The notes: generated by a model not told the origin, from the sequence alone. A DNA stretch of 64,000 nt from Flammeovirgaceae bacterium UBA6059 (GCA_002435755.1 DIYH01000008.1:62001-126000), one strand, 5' to 3'; counted from the first letter of the stretch, positions 43,762 through 52,589 are shown. A program made the numbers and translations.

Positions 43762-44865
43762 TCAATTGTTTTGTTTCATTAATTGTACAAAATCATCAAA
43801 TAAGTACCTCGAGTCATGCGGTCCTGGCGATGACTCTGGGTGGTATTGCACTGAAAATGCAGGTTTATCAGTGAGTCTGATCCCTGCTACAGTCTGATCA
43901 TTTAAGTTGATATGGGTTAATGTTACGTTATCTTGTTTATCAATATCTTCTGCCTTTACGGCAAAACCATGGTTCTGACTGGTGATCTCACATTTGCCTG
44001 ATACCAGGTTTTTGACTGGGTGATTGAGACCTCTATGGCCATGGTGCATTTTGTAAGTGCCTATTCCACATGCTTCTGCAAGCACCTGATGTCCAAGGCA
44101 GATGCCAAAAAGTGGCTTATTATTTTCCAATATTTGGGATACCGTGGTAGTGGCATATTCCATGACACTCGGGTCACCAGGTCCATTGGATATAAAGTAG
44201 CCATTCGGAGACCATTTTTGCATCTCATCAAAAGTGGTGCTGGCCGGAAAGACCTTGCACTGAACCCCTCTTGAGGTGAGGTTCTTGAGGATCGATTTTT
44301 TGCACCCTAGATCTAACACAGCCACTTTCAGCCCTCCATTGTCACCTAGCAGATAGGGTTCGGTAGTCGTCACTTTAGATGAAAGCTCCAATTTCTCCAT
44401 ACTCGGTACTTTAGCAAGGAGCTGCTTAAGCTCTTCAATGCTCTTTCCGTCACTGGAGATGATAGCGTTCATCGCACCTTTACTACGAATATGTCGAACA
44501 ATAGCTCTGGTATCCAGATCAGCAATACCTACCGTGTTATGACTCTTCAAATAATCATCGAGACTAGTCTCACCCGTCTTTCTACTGTATATCTCCGAAA
44601 ACACATTGATTACTAACCCACTGATCTTTGGTTGTTCCGATTCTTGCTCTTCATCTGTAGCTCCGTAGTTACCAATGTGGGAGGTGGTGTTGACCACAAT
44701 CTGACCATAATAAGAGGGATCAGTATAGATCTCCTGATATCCTGTCATGCCCGTATTGAAACATATTTCCCCAGTCGAGGTGCCAATATGACCTATGGCA
44801 ACACCTTCGAAGTGGGTACCATCTTCAAGTAATAGTACAGCTGGCTGTCGGGATTCATGTTTCAT
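43762..44865 (-). CDS. carA: Carbamoyl-phosphate synthase, small (glutaminase) subunit
   Basis: 367 residues. It releases ammonia from glutamine for carbamoyl-phosphate made by the large subunit. The N-terminal domain has GTSTGEICFNTGMTGYQEIY and DPSYYGQIVVNTTSHIGNYG. The glutamine amidotransferase domain has FISNGPGDPS, the nucleophile Cys in PLFGICLGHQVLAEACG, and the His/Glu pair in VQYHPESSPGPHDS. carB is not in the window. A -7 box lies 25 bases upstream. Confidence 0.97.
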   Translation of the reverse strand: MKHESRQPAVLLLEDGTHFEGVAIGHIGTSTGEICFNTGMTGYQEIYTDPSYYGQIVVNTTSHIGNYGATDEEQESEQPKISGLVINVFSEIYSRKTGETSLDDYLKSHNTVGIADLDTRAIVRHIRSKGAMNAIISSDGKSIEELKQLLAKVPSMEKLELSSKVTTTEPYLLGDNGGLKVAVLDLGCKKSILKNLTSRGVQCKVFPASTTFDEMQKWSPNGYFISNGPGDPSVMEYATTTVSQILENNKPLFGICLGHQVLAEACGIGTYKMHHGHRGLNHPVKNLVSGKCEITSQNHGFAVKAEDIDKQDNVTLTHINLNDQTVAGIRLTDKPAFSVQYHPESSPGPHDSRYLFDDFVQLMKQNN

Positions 44866-44889
44866 TCAGAGGGTGGTTTATTTGTGCTT

Positions 44890-44897
44890 CAAAAGTA
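44890..44897 (-). promoter_or_regulatory. Possible -7 box for carA-eno
   Basis: The minus strand reads TACTTTTG, an exact TAnnTTTG match, 24 bases before the carA ATG. A clear -33 TTTG is absent. The terminator of the ribosomal operon lies just upstream, so a promoter is expected here. Confidence 0.5.
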
Positions 44898-44935
44898 TAA
44901 ATTCTCGTCCAATCAGTACAGCAGAATCATATAAC

Positions 44936-44970
44936 AAAAAAGGGATTAAGCCAGCTTGGCCTAATCCCTT
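44936..44970 (-). terminator. Terminator of the ribosomal superoperon
   Basis: On the minus strand AAGGGATTA and TAATCCCTT form a 9-bp stem, with an inner GCC/GGC pairing, followed by TTTT. It lies 23 bases after the rplQ stop. Confidence 0.9.
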
Positions 44971-44992
44971 TTAACTTGATTATGATATCGTT

Positions 44993-45634
44993 TTATGAAT
45001 CCTTTTTCTCATCAGATTCTTCTTCACTTGACTCATCCGTTGAAGCTGATTCAGCTTCTTCTGAAGTTGCCTCTGCCTCCACTACTGCTTCATCTTGAGG
45101 AACCTCTTCTTCTTTAACTTCCTCATCCGGAGCAGACTGCTCTGCCACTGCCTCTTCAACAACTACTGCCTCCTCTACTGCTGGCACTTCCTCAGTCGCT
45201 TTGGCTTTGCTTCCTCCTCCTCTTCGGCTTCTTCTGGTCTTAGTCTTGGCTGGCGCAGCTTCTTTCAACAACAGCTCATTGTAGTCAACTAGCTCCATGA
45301 TACACATATCCGCGTTATCACCAAGTCTCGAATTGGTCTTAATGATACGGGTGTAACCTCCAGGCCTGGACGCAACCCTACCAGCTATATCTCCAAATAG
45401 CTCTTTAACAGATTCCTTATTCTGAAGATATGAGAATACAACGCGGCGAGATTGAGTAGTATCATCTTTGGCCTTCGTGATCAAGGGTTCCACATACTTA
45501 CGAAGTGCTTTTGCCTTCGCCACAGTAGTGGTAATCCTCTTGTGAAGGATGAGAGATGATGCCATATTAGAAAGCATCGCCTTTCTATGGGGAGCTGTTC
45601 TCCCTAAATGATTAAACTTCTTACCGTGTCTCAT
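44993..45634 (-). CDS. rplQ: Ribosomal protein L17 with long acidic tail
   Basis: 213 residues. The first 125 or so are L17 (MRHGKKFNHLGRTAPHRKAM, SSLILHKRITTTVAKAKALR, GGYTRIIKTNSRLGDNADM), which binds near the exit tunnel of the 50S subunit. A basic linker (TKTRRSRRGGGSKAK) then leads to about 70 residues rich in Glu, Ala and Val, ending in EEESDEKKDS. E. coli L17 has only 127 residues. The tail, probably disordered, is characteristic of this phylum. Last gene of the alpha operon. Confidence 0.97.
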   Translation of the reverse strand: MRHGKKFNHLGRTAPHRKAMLSNMASSLILHKRITTTVAKAKALRKYVEPLITKAKDDTTQSRRVVFSYLQNKESVKELFGDIAGRVASRPGGYTRIIKTNSRLGDNADMCIMELVDYNELLLKEAAPAKTKTRRSRRGGGSKAKATEEVPAVEEAVVVEEAVAEQSAPDEEVKEEEVPQDEAVVEAEATSEEAESASTDESSEEESDEKKDS

Positions 45635-45640
45635 CAGTTC

Positions 45641-46630
45641 TTACTCTTCGTCTAATTTGTATTTTGACAAATCCATGCCAAACGTCAATGATTTCTCAGC
45701 TACCAGTTGCTCTAGCTCAGCTAGCGACTTCTTACCGAAATTTCTGAATTTCATCATATCTGAAATCTCAAGCCTTACAAGATCACCAAGGGAGCGTACA
45801 TCGGCAGCCTTCAGACAATTGTAAGCTCTCACTGAAAGATCCAGATCGTTCAATGGGGTCTTCAAGAGTTTTCTCATGTGTAGCAACTCTTCGTCAACAG
45901 CCTCGGGCTCTCCAGAATCCTGTGTTTCAAGGATCATATTTTGATCAGAGAACAACATGAAGTGCTGGATCAAAATATTAGCTGCTCCTTTAAGCGCATT
46001 CTCAGGATGGATCGATCCGTCAGTCTCAATGTCAAGGATCAATTTCTCATAGTCAGTCTTTTGCTCTACACGCGTATTTTCAATACTGTACTTGACATTC
46101 TTGATTGGCGTGAAGATCGCATCGATCGGAATAAACCCGAATACTTGCTCCGCTGGCTTGTTTTCCTCTGCTGGTACATATCCACGACCCTTCTCAAGAG
46201 ACAATTCGATTTCGAAATGAATGTTCTCATCAAGGTTGCAGATCACGTGATCAGGATTAAGGATCTCAAACGAATTTGTAAAATTCGCTATATCGCCTGC
46301 AGTGAACTTAGACTGTTTAGAGATAGAAATATTGATCTTATTGTCAACAACGTCTGAGATCTTTTTGAACCTTACCATTTTGAGATTCAGTATGATTTCT
46401 GATACGTCTTCAACAACACCTTCTACGGTTGAAAACTCATGTAATACTCCAGGCACCTTTATACCGGTAATTGCATATCCCTCGAGTGAAGAAAGAAGAA
46501 TTCTTCTTAGTGCATTACCGATTGTCACTCCATAACCTGGCTCGAGTGGCTTAAAAGTGAACAGACCGTGAAAGTCGTCTGCCTTTTCCATCACCACCTT
46601 CTCGGGCATTTGAAATGCAAGTATTGACAT
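45641..46630 (-). CDS. rpoA: RNA polymerase alpha subunit
   Basis: 329 residues. The N-terminal domain (FTFKPLEPGYGVTIGNALRR, ILLSSLEGYAITGIKVPGV) dimerises and starts assembly of polymerase. The C-terminal domain (about 255-315, LLKTPLNDLDLSVRAYNCLK, KFRNFGKKSLAELEQL) contacts upstream DNA and activators. It lies between rpsD and rplQ, as in most bacteria, six bases before rplQ. Confidence 0.98.
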   Translation of the reverse strand: MSILAFQMPEKVVMEKADDFHGLFTFKPLEPGYGVTIGNALRRILLSSLEGYAITGIKVPGVLHEFSTVEGVVEDVSEIILNLKMVRFKKISDVVDNKINISISKQSKFTAGDIANFTNSFEILNPDHVICNLDENIHFEIELSLEKGRGYVPAEENKPAEQVFGFIPIDAIFTPIKNVKYSIENTRVEQKTDYEKLILDIETDGSIHPENALKGAANILIQHFMLFSDQNMILETQDSGEPEAVDEELLHMRKLLKTPLNDLDLSVRAYNCLKAADVRSLGDLVRLEISDMMKFRNFGKKSLAELEQLVAEKSLTFGMDLSKYKLDEE

Positions 46631-46662
46631 AGATATTGTTATTAAATGATTTAAGAAAATTA

Positions 46663-47268
46663 TTACTTAGAGTACAATTCGACGATCAACTGCTCCTTGA
46701 TATTCTCAGGAATATCCTCTCTGCTAGGTGAACTCACTAATTTGCCAGACTGCTCGGCGGCATCCCACTCCAGCCAGCTATACTTAGATGACGACCTTGA
46801 AGCAAGGCTATCAGTAATGGCCAATAGAGATTTAGACTTCTCACGAATACTCACTACGTCCCCGTGCTTTAGAGAGAACGAAGGGATATTAACTAACTCA
46901 CCATTGACAGTAATGTGCTTATGGGTTACCAGTTGTCTTGCTGCACGACGTGTTGGAGCAATACCAAGTCTGAAAACTGTATTGTCTAGCCTAGCCTCTA
47001 ACAACTGCAAGAGATTTTCACCAGTAATACCACCTTTTCTTGACGCTTTGTCAAACAGGTTTGCAAATTGTCTTTCCAATACACCATAGGTGTACTTGGC
47101 TTTTTGCTTTTCAGCTAACTGGATCGCATATTCAGACTGCTTTCTTCTTCTGTTACGACCATGCTGCCCTGGAGGATAAGGCTTCTTTTGAACCGCCTTA
47201 CTTGGGCCGAAAATCGGATCGTTAAATTTCCTAGCAATCTTTGCCTTGGGACCTCTATATCTTGCCAT
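46663..47268 (-). CDS. rpsD: Ribosomal protein S4
   Basis: 201 residues. A primary 16S rRNA binder that nucleates 30S assembly; in E. coli it also represses its operon. The N-terminal region (MARYRGPKAKIARKFND, PPGQHGRNRRRKQSEY) has no cysteines, so this is the zinc-free form. The S4 RNA-binding domain has NTVFRLGIAPTRRAARQLV and HKHITVNG. Confidence 0.98.
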   Translation of the reverse strand: MARYRGPKAKIARKFNDPIFGPSKAVQKKPYPPGQHGRNRRRKQSEYAIQLAEKQKAKYTYGVLERQFANLFDKASRKGGITGENLLQLLEARLDNTVFRLGIAPTRRAARQLVTHKHITVNGELVNIPSFSLKHGDVVSIREKSKSLLAITDSLASRSSSKYSWLEWDAAEQSGKLVSSPSREDIPENIKEQLIVELYSK

Positions 47269-47294
47269 TTGCTATTATACCTTGAATTACTGAC

Positions 47295-47687
47295 TTAGAC
47301 TCTTCTTCTCTTGGGAGGACGGCACCCGTTGTGAGGAAGTGGTGTGATATCTCGAATTGTCGTCACCTCAATTCCCACATTCTGTATAGTTCTAATTGCA
47401 GACTCACGACCTGCACCAGGACCCTTAACAAATACCTCAACCTTTCTTAAACCCAGGTCATAGGCAGCTTGTCCTGCATTCTGCGCAGCAACCTGAGCAG
47501 CGTAAGGTGTGTTCTTTTTAGAACCTTTGAAGCCCATTTTACCCGCAGATGCCCAAGAAATTACTTGACCTGACGAATTGGTCATTGAAATGATGATGTT
47601 GTTAAATGAAGCCTTGATATGAGCTTGACCCATAGGCTCCACATTCACCACTCTTTTCTTTGCTTTATCTTTCCTTTTTTGCGTCAT
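47295..47687 (-). CDS. rpsK: Ribosomal protein S11
   Basis: 130 residues. Part of the 30S platform near the mRNA exit. Typical stretches: AHIKASFNNIIISMTNSSGQ, GFKGSKKNTPYAAQVAAQNA, FVKGPGAGRESAIRTIQNVG and a basic end PHNGCRPPKRRRV. Eight bases separate it from rpsM. Confidence 0.98.
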   Translation of the reverse strand: MTQKRKDKAKKRVVNVEPMGQAHIKASFNNIIISMTNSSGQVISWASAGKMGFKGSKKNTPYAAQVAAQNAGQAAYDLGLRKVEVFVKGPGAGRESAIRTIQNVGIEVTTIRDITPLPHNGCRPPKRRRV

Positions 47688-47695
47688 GTCAAATA

Positions 47696-48073
47696 TTATT
47701 TAACCGCTTTCTTCTTGTTAGCAACTGTTTTCCTCTTTCCTTTCCTTGTTCTGGAGTTGTTCTTCGTCTTCTGACCTCTTACCGGTAGGCCTTTTCTATG
47801 ACGCAAACCCCTGTAGCATCCGATATCTAATAGTCGCTTGATACTCAACTGTACTTCAGACTTGAGTACACCTTCTACCTTATAGTTTTCGCTAATGGCA
47901 CTACGGATAGCATTAGACTCTTCATCTGTCCACTCTGCTACCTTCTTATCCCAATCTACTCCAGCAACAGTCAAAATCTTTTGTGCAGATTTACGACCAA
48001 TACCAAAAATATACGTCAAGGCGATTTCGCCTCTCTTATTATCAGGGATGTCTACTCCAGCAATTCTAGCCAT
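47696..48073 (-). CDS. rpsM: Ribosomal protein S13
   Basis: 125 residues. Located in the head of the 30S subunit and in the bridge to L5. It has ARIAGVDIPDNKRGEIALTY, IFGIGRKSAQKIL, GCYRGLRHRKGLPVRGQKTK and a lysine-rich tail that reaches the tRNA site. Confidence 0.98.
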   Translation of the reverse strand: MARIAGVDIPDNKRGEIALTYIFGIGRKSAQKILTVAGVDWDKKVAEWTDEESNAIRSAISENYKVEGVLKSEVQLSIKRLLDIGCYRGLRHRKGLPVRGQKTKNNSRTRKGKRKTVANKKKAVK

Positions 48074-48076
48074 GGC

Positions 48077-48193
48077 TTAACCTTGTCTTTGTTTAAATCT
48101 CGGATTCTTCTTATTGATAACGTAGACCTTGCCATTTCTACGAATGACCTTGCAATCGGCGCTACGCTTCTTTACAGATGCTTTTACTTTCAT
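48077..48193 (-). CDS. rpmJ: Ribosomal protein L36
   Basis: 38 residues: it starts MKVKASVKKRSADCKVIRR and ends NPRFKQRQG. Only one of the usual four zinc ligands (Cys14) is present, so this is a zinc-independent L36. The gene is three bases from rpsM and six from infA. Confidence 0.95.
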   Translation of the reverse strand: MKVKASVKKRSADCKVIRRNGKVYVINKKNPRFKQRQG

Positions 48194-48199
48194 TGTATC

Positions 48200-48418
48200 T
48201 TATTTATATCGATATACAATTCTTCCTTTAGTCAGATCATAAGGTGACATCTCTAACTTCACCTTATCACCCGGTAATATTTTGATATAGTGCATTCTCA
48301 TCTTACCAGAAATATGAGCTATCACCTGATGTCCATTTTCTAATTCCACACGGAACATTGCATTAGATAATGCTTCTACGATTGTTCCGTCTTGTTCAAT
48401 TGATGCTTGCTTCGCCAT
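48200..48418 (-). CDS. infA: Translation initiation factor IF-1
   Basis: 72 residues, an S1-like OB fold: QDGTIVEALSNAMFRVELEN, GHQVIAHISGKMRMHYI and a C-terminal MSPYDLTKGRIVYRYK. It blocks the A site of the 30S subunit during initiation. Placed between secY and rpmJ, the usual position. Confidence 0.98.
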   Translation of the reverse strand: MAKQASIEQDGTIVEALSNAMFRVELENGHQVIAHISGKMRMHYIKILPGDKVKLEMSPYDLTKGRIVYRYK

Positions 48419-48430
48419 AACGTTTAACTA

Positions 48431-49750
48431 TTAAGCTACAGCTGCGTTTTGTGCTCTTCCCTTCAATCGACCTGACTTCATAAGACCATCGTAATGTCTC
48501 ATGAGTAGATAACTCTCTATCTGCTGTAGTGTGTCCAGAATTACACCTACCATGATAAGAAGCGAAGTACCACCGTAAAATTGAGCAAAGCCAGTATTTA
48601 CGCCTGCCGTCATTGCAAAAGCCGGTAGGATAGCCACAATTGCCAGGAAGAAAGAACCTGGTAATGTAATACGTGTCAACACATTGTCAATGAACTCTGA
48701 TGTTTGCTTTCCTGGCTTGATCCCAGGAATGAAACCGCCATTGCGCTTCATATCGTCGGCAATCTGGTTTGGATTGACCGTAATTGCTGTGTAGAAAAAT
48801 GTGAACAGTATAATAAGAATGGCAAACACCAAGTTATACTGCCAACTTTGAATATTCGAAAAAGTCGCCCCTACATACTGAGCCAAATCACTATCGTCAG
48901 CCCATAGACCCGCTATCATAGCAGGTAAAAACATTAAAGATTGAGCAAAAATGATTGGCATTACACCAGACGCATTCACCTTCAATGGTATATACTGTCG
49001 CTGACCTCCATACACCTTATTACCAACCACCTGTTTGGCATACTGTACTGGTATTCTCCTTACTGCCTGAGTCAACAATACAACGCCCATGACGACAAAG
49101 AATAGCGCAACGATCTCTATAATGAAAATCAACATCTGACTCATTCCTCTTGAGAGTCCCTCGGCTACCAAAGAGCCAGGGAACCTGGAAATGATACCGA
49201 TCATTATCAACATACTGATACCGTTACCGATACCCTTGTCCGTGATCTTCTCACCAAGCCACATACAGAATATGGTACCTGCTGTCAATATGATAACAGC
49301 GGCCATTGTAAACAGCGTGCGATTCTCAAGCACAATAGCTTCTGCAGGAATAGCCACCGTCAGGTAACTCACACCCTGAGCTAGAGTAATGGCTATCGTT
49401 AATACTCTCGTTATTTGAGTAATTTTCTTTCTACCACTATCACCCTCTTTCTGCAGCTTCTGGAAATAGGGAACCGCTACTGTCAACAACTGCAGTACTA
49501 TCGAGGCACTGATATAGGGCATGATACCCAGACCAAAGATGGACGCATTACTGAATGCTCCACCAAGAAAGGTATCCAAAAGCCCGAAAATGCCACCCGC
49601 AGATTCTTGTAGCTTCGAGGGGTCGACACCAGGGAGCACAACGAATGAACCTAGCCTAAAAATGATAAGGAATCCCAGTGTATTTAGGATTCTTACCCTT
49701 AGTTCCTCGATGGAAAATATGTTCTGTATGGTAGAAAAAAACTTCTTCAT
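48431..49750 (-). CDS. secY: Protein translocase subunit SecY
   Basis: 439 residues with ten membrane helices. It forms the protein-conducting channel with SecE and SecG. The plug region follows VLPGVDPSKLQE; later motifs include FGLGIMPYISASIVLQLLTV, GIGNGISMLIMIGIISRFPG, YIPLKVNASGVMPIIFAQSL and IPGIKPGKQTSEFIDNVLTR. Two bases separate its start from the rplO stop. Confidence 0.98.
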   Translation of the reverse strand: MKKFFSTIQNIFSIEELRVRILNTLGFLIIFRLGSFVVLPGVDPSKLQESAGGIFGLLDTFLGGAFSNASIFGLGIMPYISASIVLQLLTVAVPYFQKLQKEGDSGRKKITQITRVLTIAITLAQGVSYLTVAIPAEAIVLENRTLFTMAAVIILTAGTIFCMWLGEKITDKGIGNGISMLIMIGIISRFPGSLVAEGLSRGMSQMLIFIIEIVALFFVVMGVVLLTQAVRRIPVQYAKQVVGNKVYGGQRQYIPLKVNASGVMPIIFAQSLMFLPAMIAGLWADDSDLAQYVGATFSNIQSWQYNLVFAILIILFTFFYTAITVNPNQIADDMKRNGGFIPGIKPGKQTSEFIDNVLTRITLPGSFFLAIVAILPAFAMTAGVNTGFAQFYGGTSLLIMVGVILDTLQQIESYLLMRHYDGLMKSGRLKGRAQNAAVA

Positions 49751-49752
49751 AC

Positions 49753-50199
49753 TTAAAGTTTAGTCGCTTTTCCGCCTGCTTTTTCAATAGCTTCTAAAGC
49801 CGTTTTCGAAAAATGATGAGCAGTTACATCAACTTTTGACTTCAGTTCTCCTCTGCCCAGGATTTTGATTATATCATTTTTACCAGCAAGACCGTGCTCC
49901 CTTAAAACTTCTGGAGTGACTTCAGCAACTTTGTGTTGCTCAACTAATGCTTCAAGAGTATCAAGATTCACTGGCTTGGTCTCTACTCTGTTAGGTGAAG
50001 TAAAACCAAACTTTGGTACCCTTCTCTGAAGAGGCATTTGGCCACCTTCAAAACCTAACTTACGGCTGTAACCTGATCTGGACTTGGCACCTTTATGACC
50101 TCTAGTAGATGTACCACCCTTACCAGATCCTTGACCTCTGCCAATCCGCTTTTTATTCTTGGTAGAACCCTGCGCAGGCTTAAGTGAATTCAAATTCAT
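49753..50199 (-). CDS. rplO: Ribosomal protein L15
   Basis: 148 residues. A late-assembly 50S protein. The basic Gly-rich N-terminus (KNKKRIGRGQGSGKGGTSTR, GHKGAKSRSGYSRKLGFEGG) threads through 23S rRNA; the globular end has KVDVTAHHFSKTALEAIEKA. Confidence 0.97.
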   Translation of the reverse strand: MNLNSLKPAQGSTKNKKRIGRGQGSGKGGTSTRGHKGAKSRSGYSRKLGFEGGQMPLQRRVPKFGFTSPNRVETKPVNLDTLEALVEQHKVAEVTPEVLREHGLAGKNDIIKILGRGELKSKVDVTAHHFSKTALEAIEKAGGKATKL

Positions 50200-50201
50200 G
50201 A

Positions 50202-50384
50202 TTAAAGTTCTTTAACAGCTACTAAATGTTCTACTTTGTTGATCATACCCTGTACCTGAGGAGTGAGTTCCTTGGTGACAGTTCGATGCATTTTTCCCAA
50301 GCCCAATGCCTTTATAGTAAGCTTCTGATTCTCAGGTCGCTTGATCGTACTTCTTACTTGTGTAATTTCTACCTGCTTAGCCAT
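50202..50384 (-). CDS. rpmD: Ribosomal protein L30
   Basis: 60 residues: QVEITQVRSTIKRPENQKLT, KALGLGKMHRTVTKELTPQV and a short end MINKVEHLVAVKEL. A small 50S protein absent from some phyla but usual here. Two bases from rplO, five from rpsE. Confidence 0.96.
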   Translation of the reverse strand: MAKQVEITQVRSTIKRPENQKLTIKALGLGKMHRTVTKELTPQVQGMINKVEHLVAVKEL

Positions 50385-50389
50385 CGCAA

Positions 50390-50908
50390 TTAACCATTAA
50401 ATACTTTTTCCAAAGTAACGCCTCTCTGTTGAGCAATGCTGTAAGCATCTCTCATGTTGCTCAATGCATCGAAAGTTGCTTTTACTACATTGTGAGGGTT
50501 AGAAGACCCTTTTGACTTAGCAAGTACATCGTGTATTCCTGCACTCTCTAAAACCGCACGCATTGCACCACCAGCAATAACACCAGTACCAGGTGCAGCA
50601 GGTTTGATCAATACAAATCCACCGCTATACTTACCTAATGCCTCATGCGGTACGGTCGATTTAAAAAGAGGAACTCTTACGAGATTCTTTTTAGCGTCAT
50701 CTATTCCTTTCGTTATAGCATCAGTTACCTCATTGGCCTTGCCCAAGCCATATCCAACAACACCGTTTCCATCACCTACTACAACAATAGCAGAAAAGCT
50801 GAATCTACGACCACCTTTTACCACTTTAGCAACTCTCTTGATAGCAACTACTCGCTCCTTGAGATCTATCTCGCTTGCTTTTACAATTTTTACGTTAGCC
50901 CTAGACAT
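50390..50908 (-). CDS. rpsE: Ribosomal protein S5
   Basis: 172 residues. It helps keep decoding accurate and helps unwind mRNA at the entry channel. The double-stranded RNA-binding part reads ERVVAIKRVAKVVKGGRRFS, VGDGNGVVGYGLGKANEVTD; the second domain has GKYSGGFVLIKPAAPGTGVI and AGGAMRAVLESAGIHDVLAK. Confidence 0.97.
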   Translation of the reverse strand: MSRANVKIVKASEIDLKERVVAIKRVAKVVKGGRRFSFSAIVVVGDGNGVVGYGLGKANEVTDAITKGIDDAKKNLVRVPLFKSTVPHEALGKYSGGFVLIKPAAPGTGVIAGGAMRAVLESAGIHDVLAKSKGSSNPHNVVKATFDALSNMRDAYSIAQQRGVTLEKVFNG

Positions 50909-50914
50909 AATTTT

Positions 50915-51265
50915 TTAAAATTTCAAGCCTCCCTCTCTGGCACCTTCAGCCAAAGCTTTAACTCGACCATGGTAGATGTAGCCACTTCTATCGAATACTA
51001 CTTTTTCAATTCCCGCAGCTTTTGCCTTTTTAGCAAGCTTTGATCCCACTTCTTTAGCAACCTCAATGTTCAATGCACCTTTCTTATCAAGCTCAGCTGA
51101 TGAAGCAGATGCCATTGTATGGCCATCTACATCATTGATCAATTGGGCGTAAATAGCTTTATTGCTTTTGAAAACAGATACTCTTGGAGAGTCAGCAGTA
51201 CCGCTGATCTTCGCTCTGATCCCTCTTCTAATTCTAGCTCTTCTTTTTACTTTATCAACAGCCAT
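50915..51265 (-). CDS. rplR: Ribosomal protein L18
   Basis: 116 residues. It binds 5S rRNA together with L5. Features: ARIRRGIRAKISGTADSPRV, SVFKSNKAIYAQLINDVDGH and an end HGRVKALAEGAREGGLKF. Confidence 0.97.
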   Translation of the reverse strand: MAVDKVKRRARIRRGIRAKISGTADSPRVSVFKSNKAIYAQLINDVDGHTMASASSAELDKKGALNIEVAKEVGSKLAKKAKAAGIEKVVFDRSGYIYHGRVKALAEGAREGGLKF

Positions 51266-51273
51266 TATAATAT

Positions 51274-51825
51274 CTATTTAGCAGCGGTCTTACCAGCCTT
51301 ACGTCTAACATGCTGACCAACAAATCTGATACCCTTGCCTTTGTAAGGCTCTACAGGTCTCAGCGACTTTATTTTAGCGGCAATCTGTCCGACCAGCTGC
51401 TTGTCTATTCCCTCGATTGTTACAATTGGATTCTTACCCTTCACTGTCTCGGCAGTCACTTTAAGCTCATCCGGCACGCCCAGGAAGATATTATGGGAAT
51501 ATCCGAGATTCAACTCAAGAACATTGCCTTGTGCACTAGCTTTATAACCAACACCGACAAGCTCGAGCTTCAACTGATAACCCTCGTTTACACCTACCAC
51601 ACAGTTGCTTAGAAGCGATCTGTAAAGTCCATGAAGAGCCTTGTGCCTCTTTTGATCAGTAGGACGTTCTACAACTATCTGTCCATCCTCAGTTTTCACC
51701 TTCAAATCAGGATTCACATACTGATTAAGCGAACCTTTAGGACCTTTTACAGTAACGTTGCTTCCATCTACAGATATTTCTACACCTGTAGGTATGCCGA
51801 TGGGTTTGTTTCCTATTCTTGACAT
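51274..51825 (-). CDS. rplF: Ribosomal protein L6
   Basis: 183 residues in two homologous halves. It sits near the factor-binding centre. Seen: SRIGNKPIGIPTGVEISVDG, VKGPKGSLNQYV, ELVGVGYKASAQGNVLELNL and the C-terminal PYKGKGIRFVGQHVRRKAGK. Confidence 0.97.
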   Translation of the reverse strand: MSRIGNKPIGIPTGVEISVDGSNVTVKGPKGSLNQYVNPDLKVKTEDGQIVVERPTDQKRHKALHGLYRSLLSNCVVGVNEGYQLKLELVGVGYKASAQGNVLELNLGYSHNIFLGVPDELKVTAETVKGKNPIVTIEGIDKQLVGQIAAKIKSLRPVEPYKGKGIRFVGQHVRRKAGKTAAK

Positions 51826-51838
51826 TACTACTCAGCTA

Positions 51839-52237
51839 TTAATAAACGTAGCACAAAACTTCACCACCAATATGCTCTCTTCGAGCCTGCTTATCTGTAA
51901 TCACTCCTTTGGAGGTAGAGAGTATCGCAACTCCCAAACCATTGATCACCTTAGGCAGATTCTCAGCTCCGGCATATTTCCTAAGTCCCGGCTTACTGAT
52001 TCTTTCAAGCTTGACAATCGCCGATTCCTTAGTAGTCGGATTATATTTTAAGGCAATCTTGATGATACCCTGCTTGTCGTCATCGACAAACTTATAGTTC
52101 TGTATAAATCCCTGATCATGAAGCACTTTCGTGATCTCTCTTTTGATATTCGATGCAGGTATCTCAACAATACGATGATTCGCAGCGATAGCGTTGCGTA
52201 CCCTTGTTAAATAATCTGCTATAGGATCAGTTGTCAT
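51839..52237 (-). CDS. rpsH: Ribosomal protein S8
   Basis: 132 residues from the ATG at 52237 (MTTDPIADYLTRVRNAIAAN); an ATG seven codons earlier is unlikely. A central 16S binder; in E. coli it also represses the spc operon. The C-terminus has KVINGLGVAILSTSKGVITD and ends GGEVLCYVY, as expected. Confidence 0.96.
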   Translation of the reverse strand: MTTDPIADYLTRVRNAIAANHRIVEIPASNIKREITKVLHDQGFIQNYKFVDDDKQGIIKIALKYNPTTKESAIVKLERISKPGLRKYAGAENLPKVINGLGVAILSTSKGVITDKQARREHIGGEVLCYVY

Positions 52238-52315
52238 ACTAAAATTTGTTTGCCCCAAAATCGGGGTGCAAAGTTATTAATTCTTTAATTATTATCGCAA
52301 GAATTGAATTAAGAT

Positions 52316-52585
52316 TTACCAGCTCGCTTTAGTCACACCTGGAATCTTACCTGCACTTGCCATTTCCCTGAAAGTCACCCTAGAGATCCCGAATTTCCTC
52401 ATGTAACCTTTGGGTCTACCAGTGAGCTTACAACGATTGTGCAATCTTACCGCAGATGAGTTTCTGGGAAGCTTATCCAAGCCAACCCAATCTTCAGCAG
52501 CCTTAAGGTCTGCCCTCTTTTGTGCGTACCTGGCTACAAGTTTCTCTCTTTTTCTTTCTCTTGCTTTAATACTAGCCTTTGCCAT
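52316..52585 (-). CDS. rpsN: Ribosomal protein S14, long zinc-free form
   Basis: 89 residues from the ATG at 52585; an upstream in-frame ATG adds 11 odd residues. It lacks the CxxC pairs of the short zinc-binding form and has the end RKFGISRVTFREMASAGKIP and GVTKASW. A gap of 78 bp separates it from rpsH, the widest within the spc block, with no clear promoter. Confidence 0.96.
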   Translation of the reverse strand: MAKASIKARERKREKLVARYAQKRADLKAAEDWVGLDKLPRNSSAVRLHNRCKLTGRPKGYMRKFGISRVTFREMASAGKIPGVTKASW

Positions 52586-52589
52586 CGTC

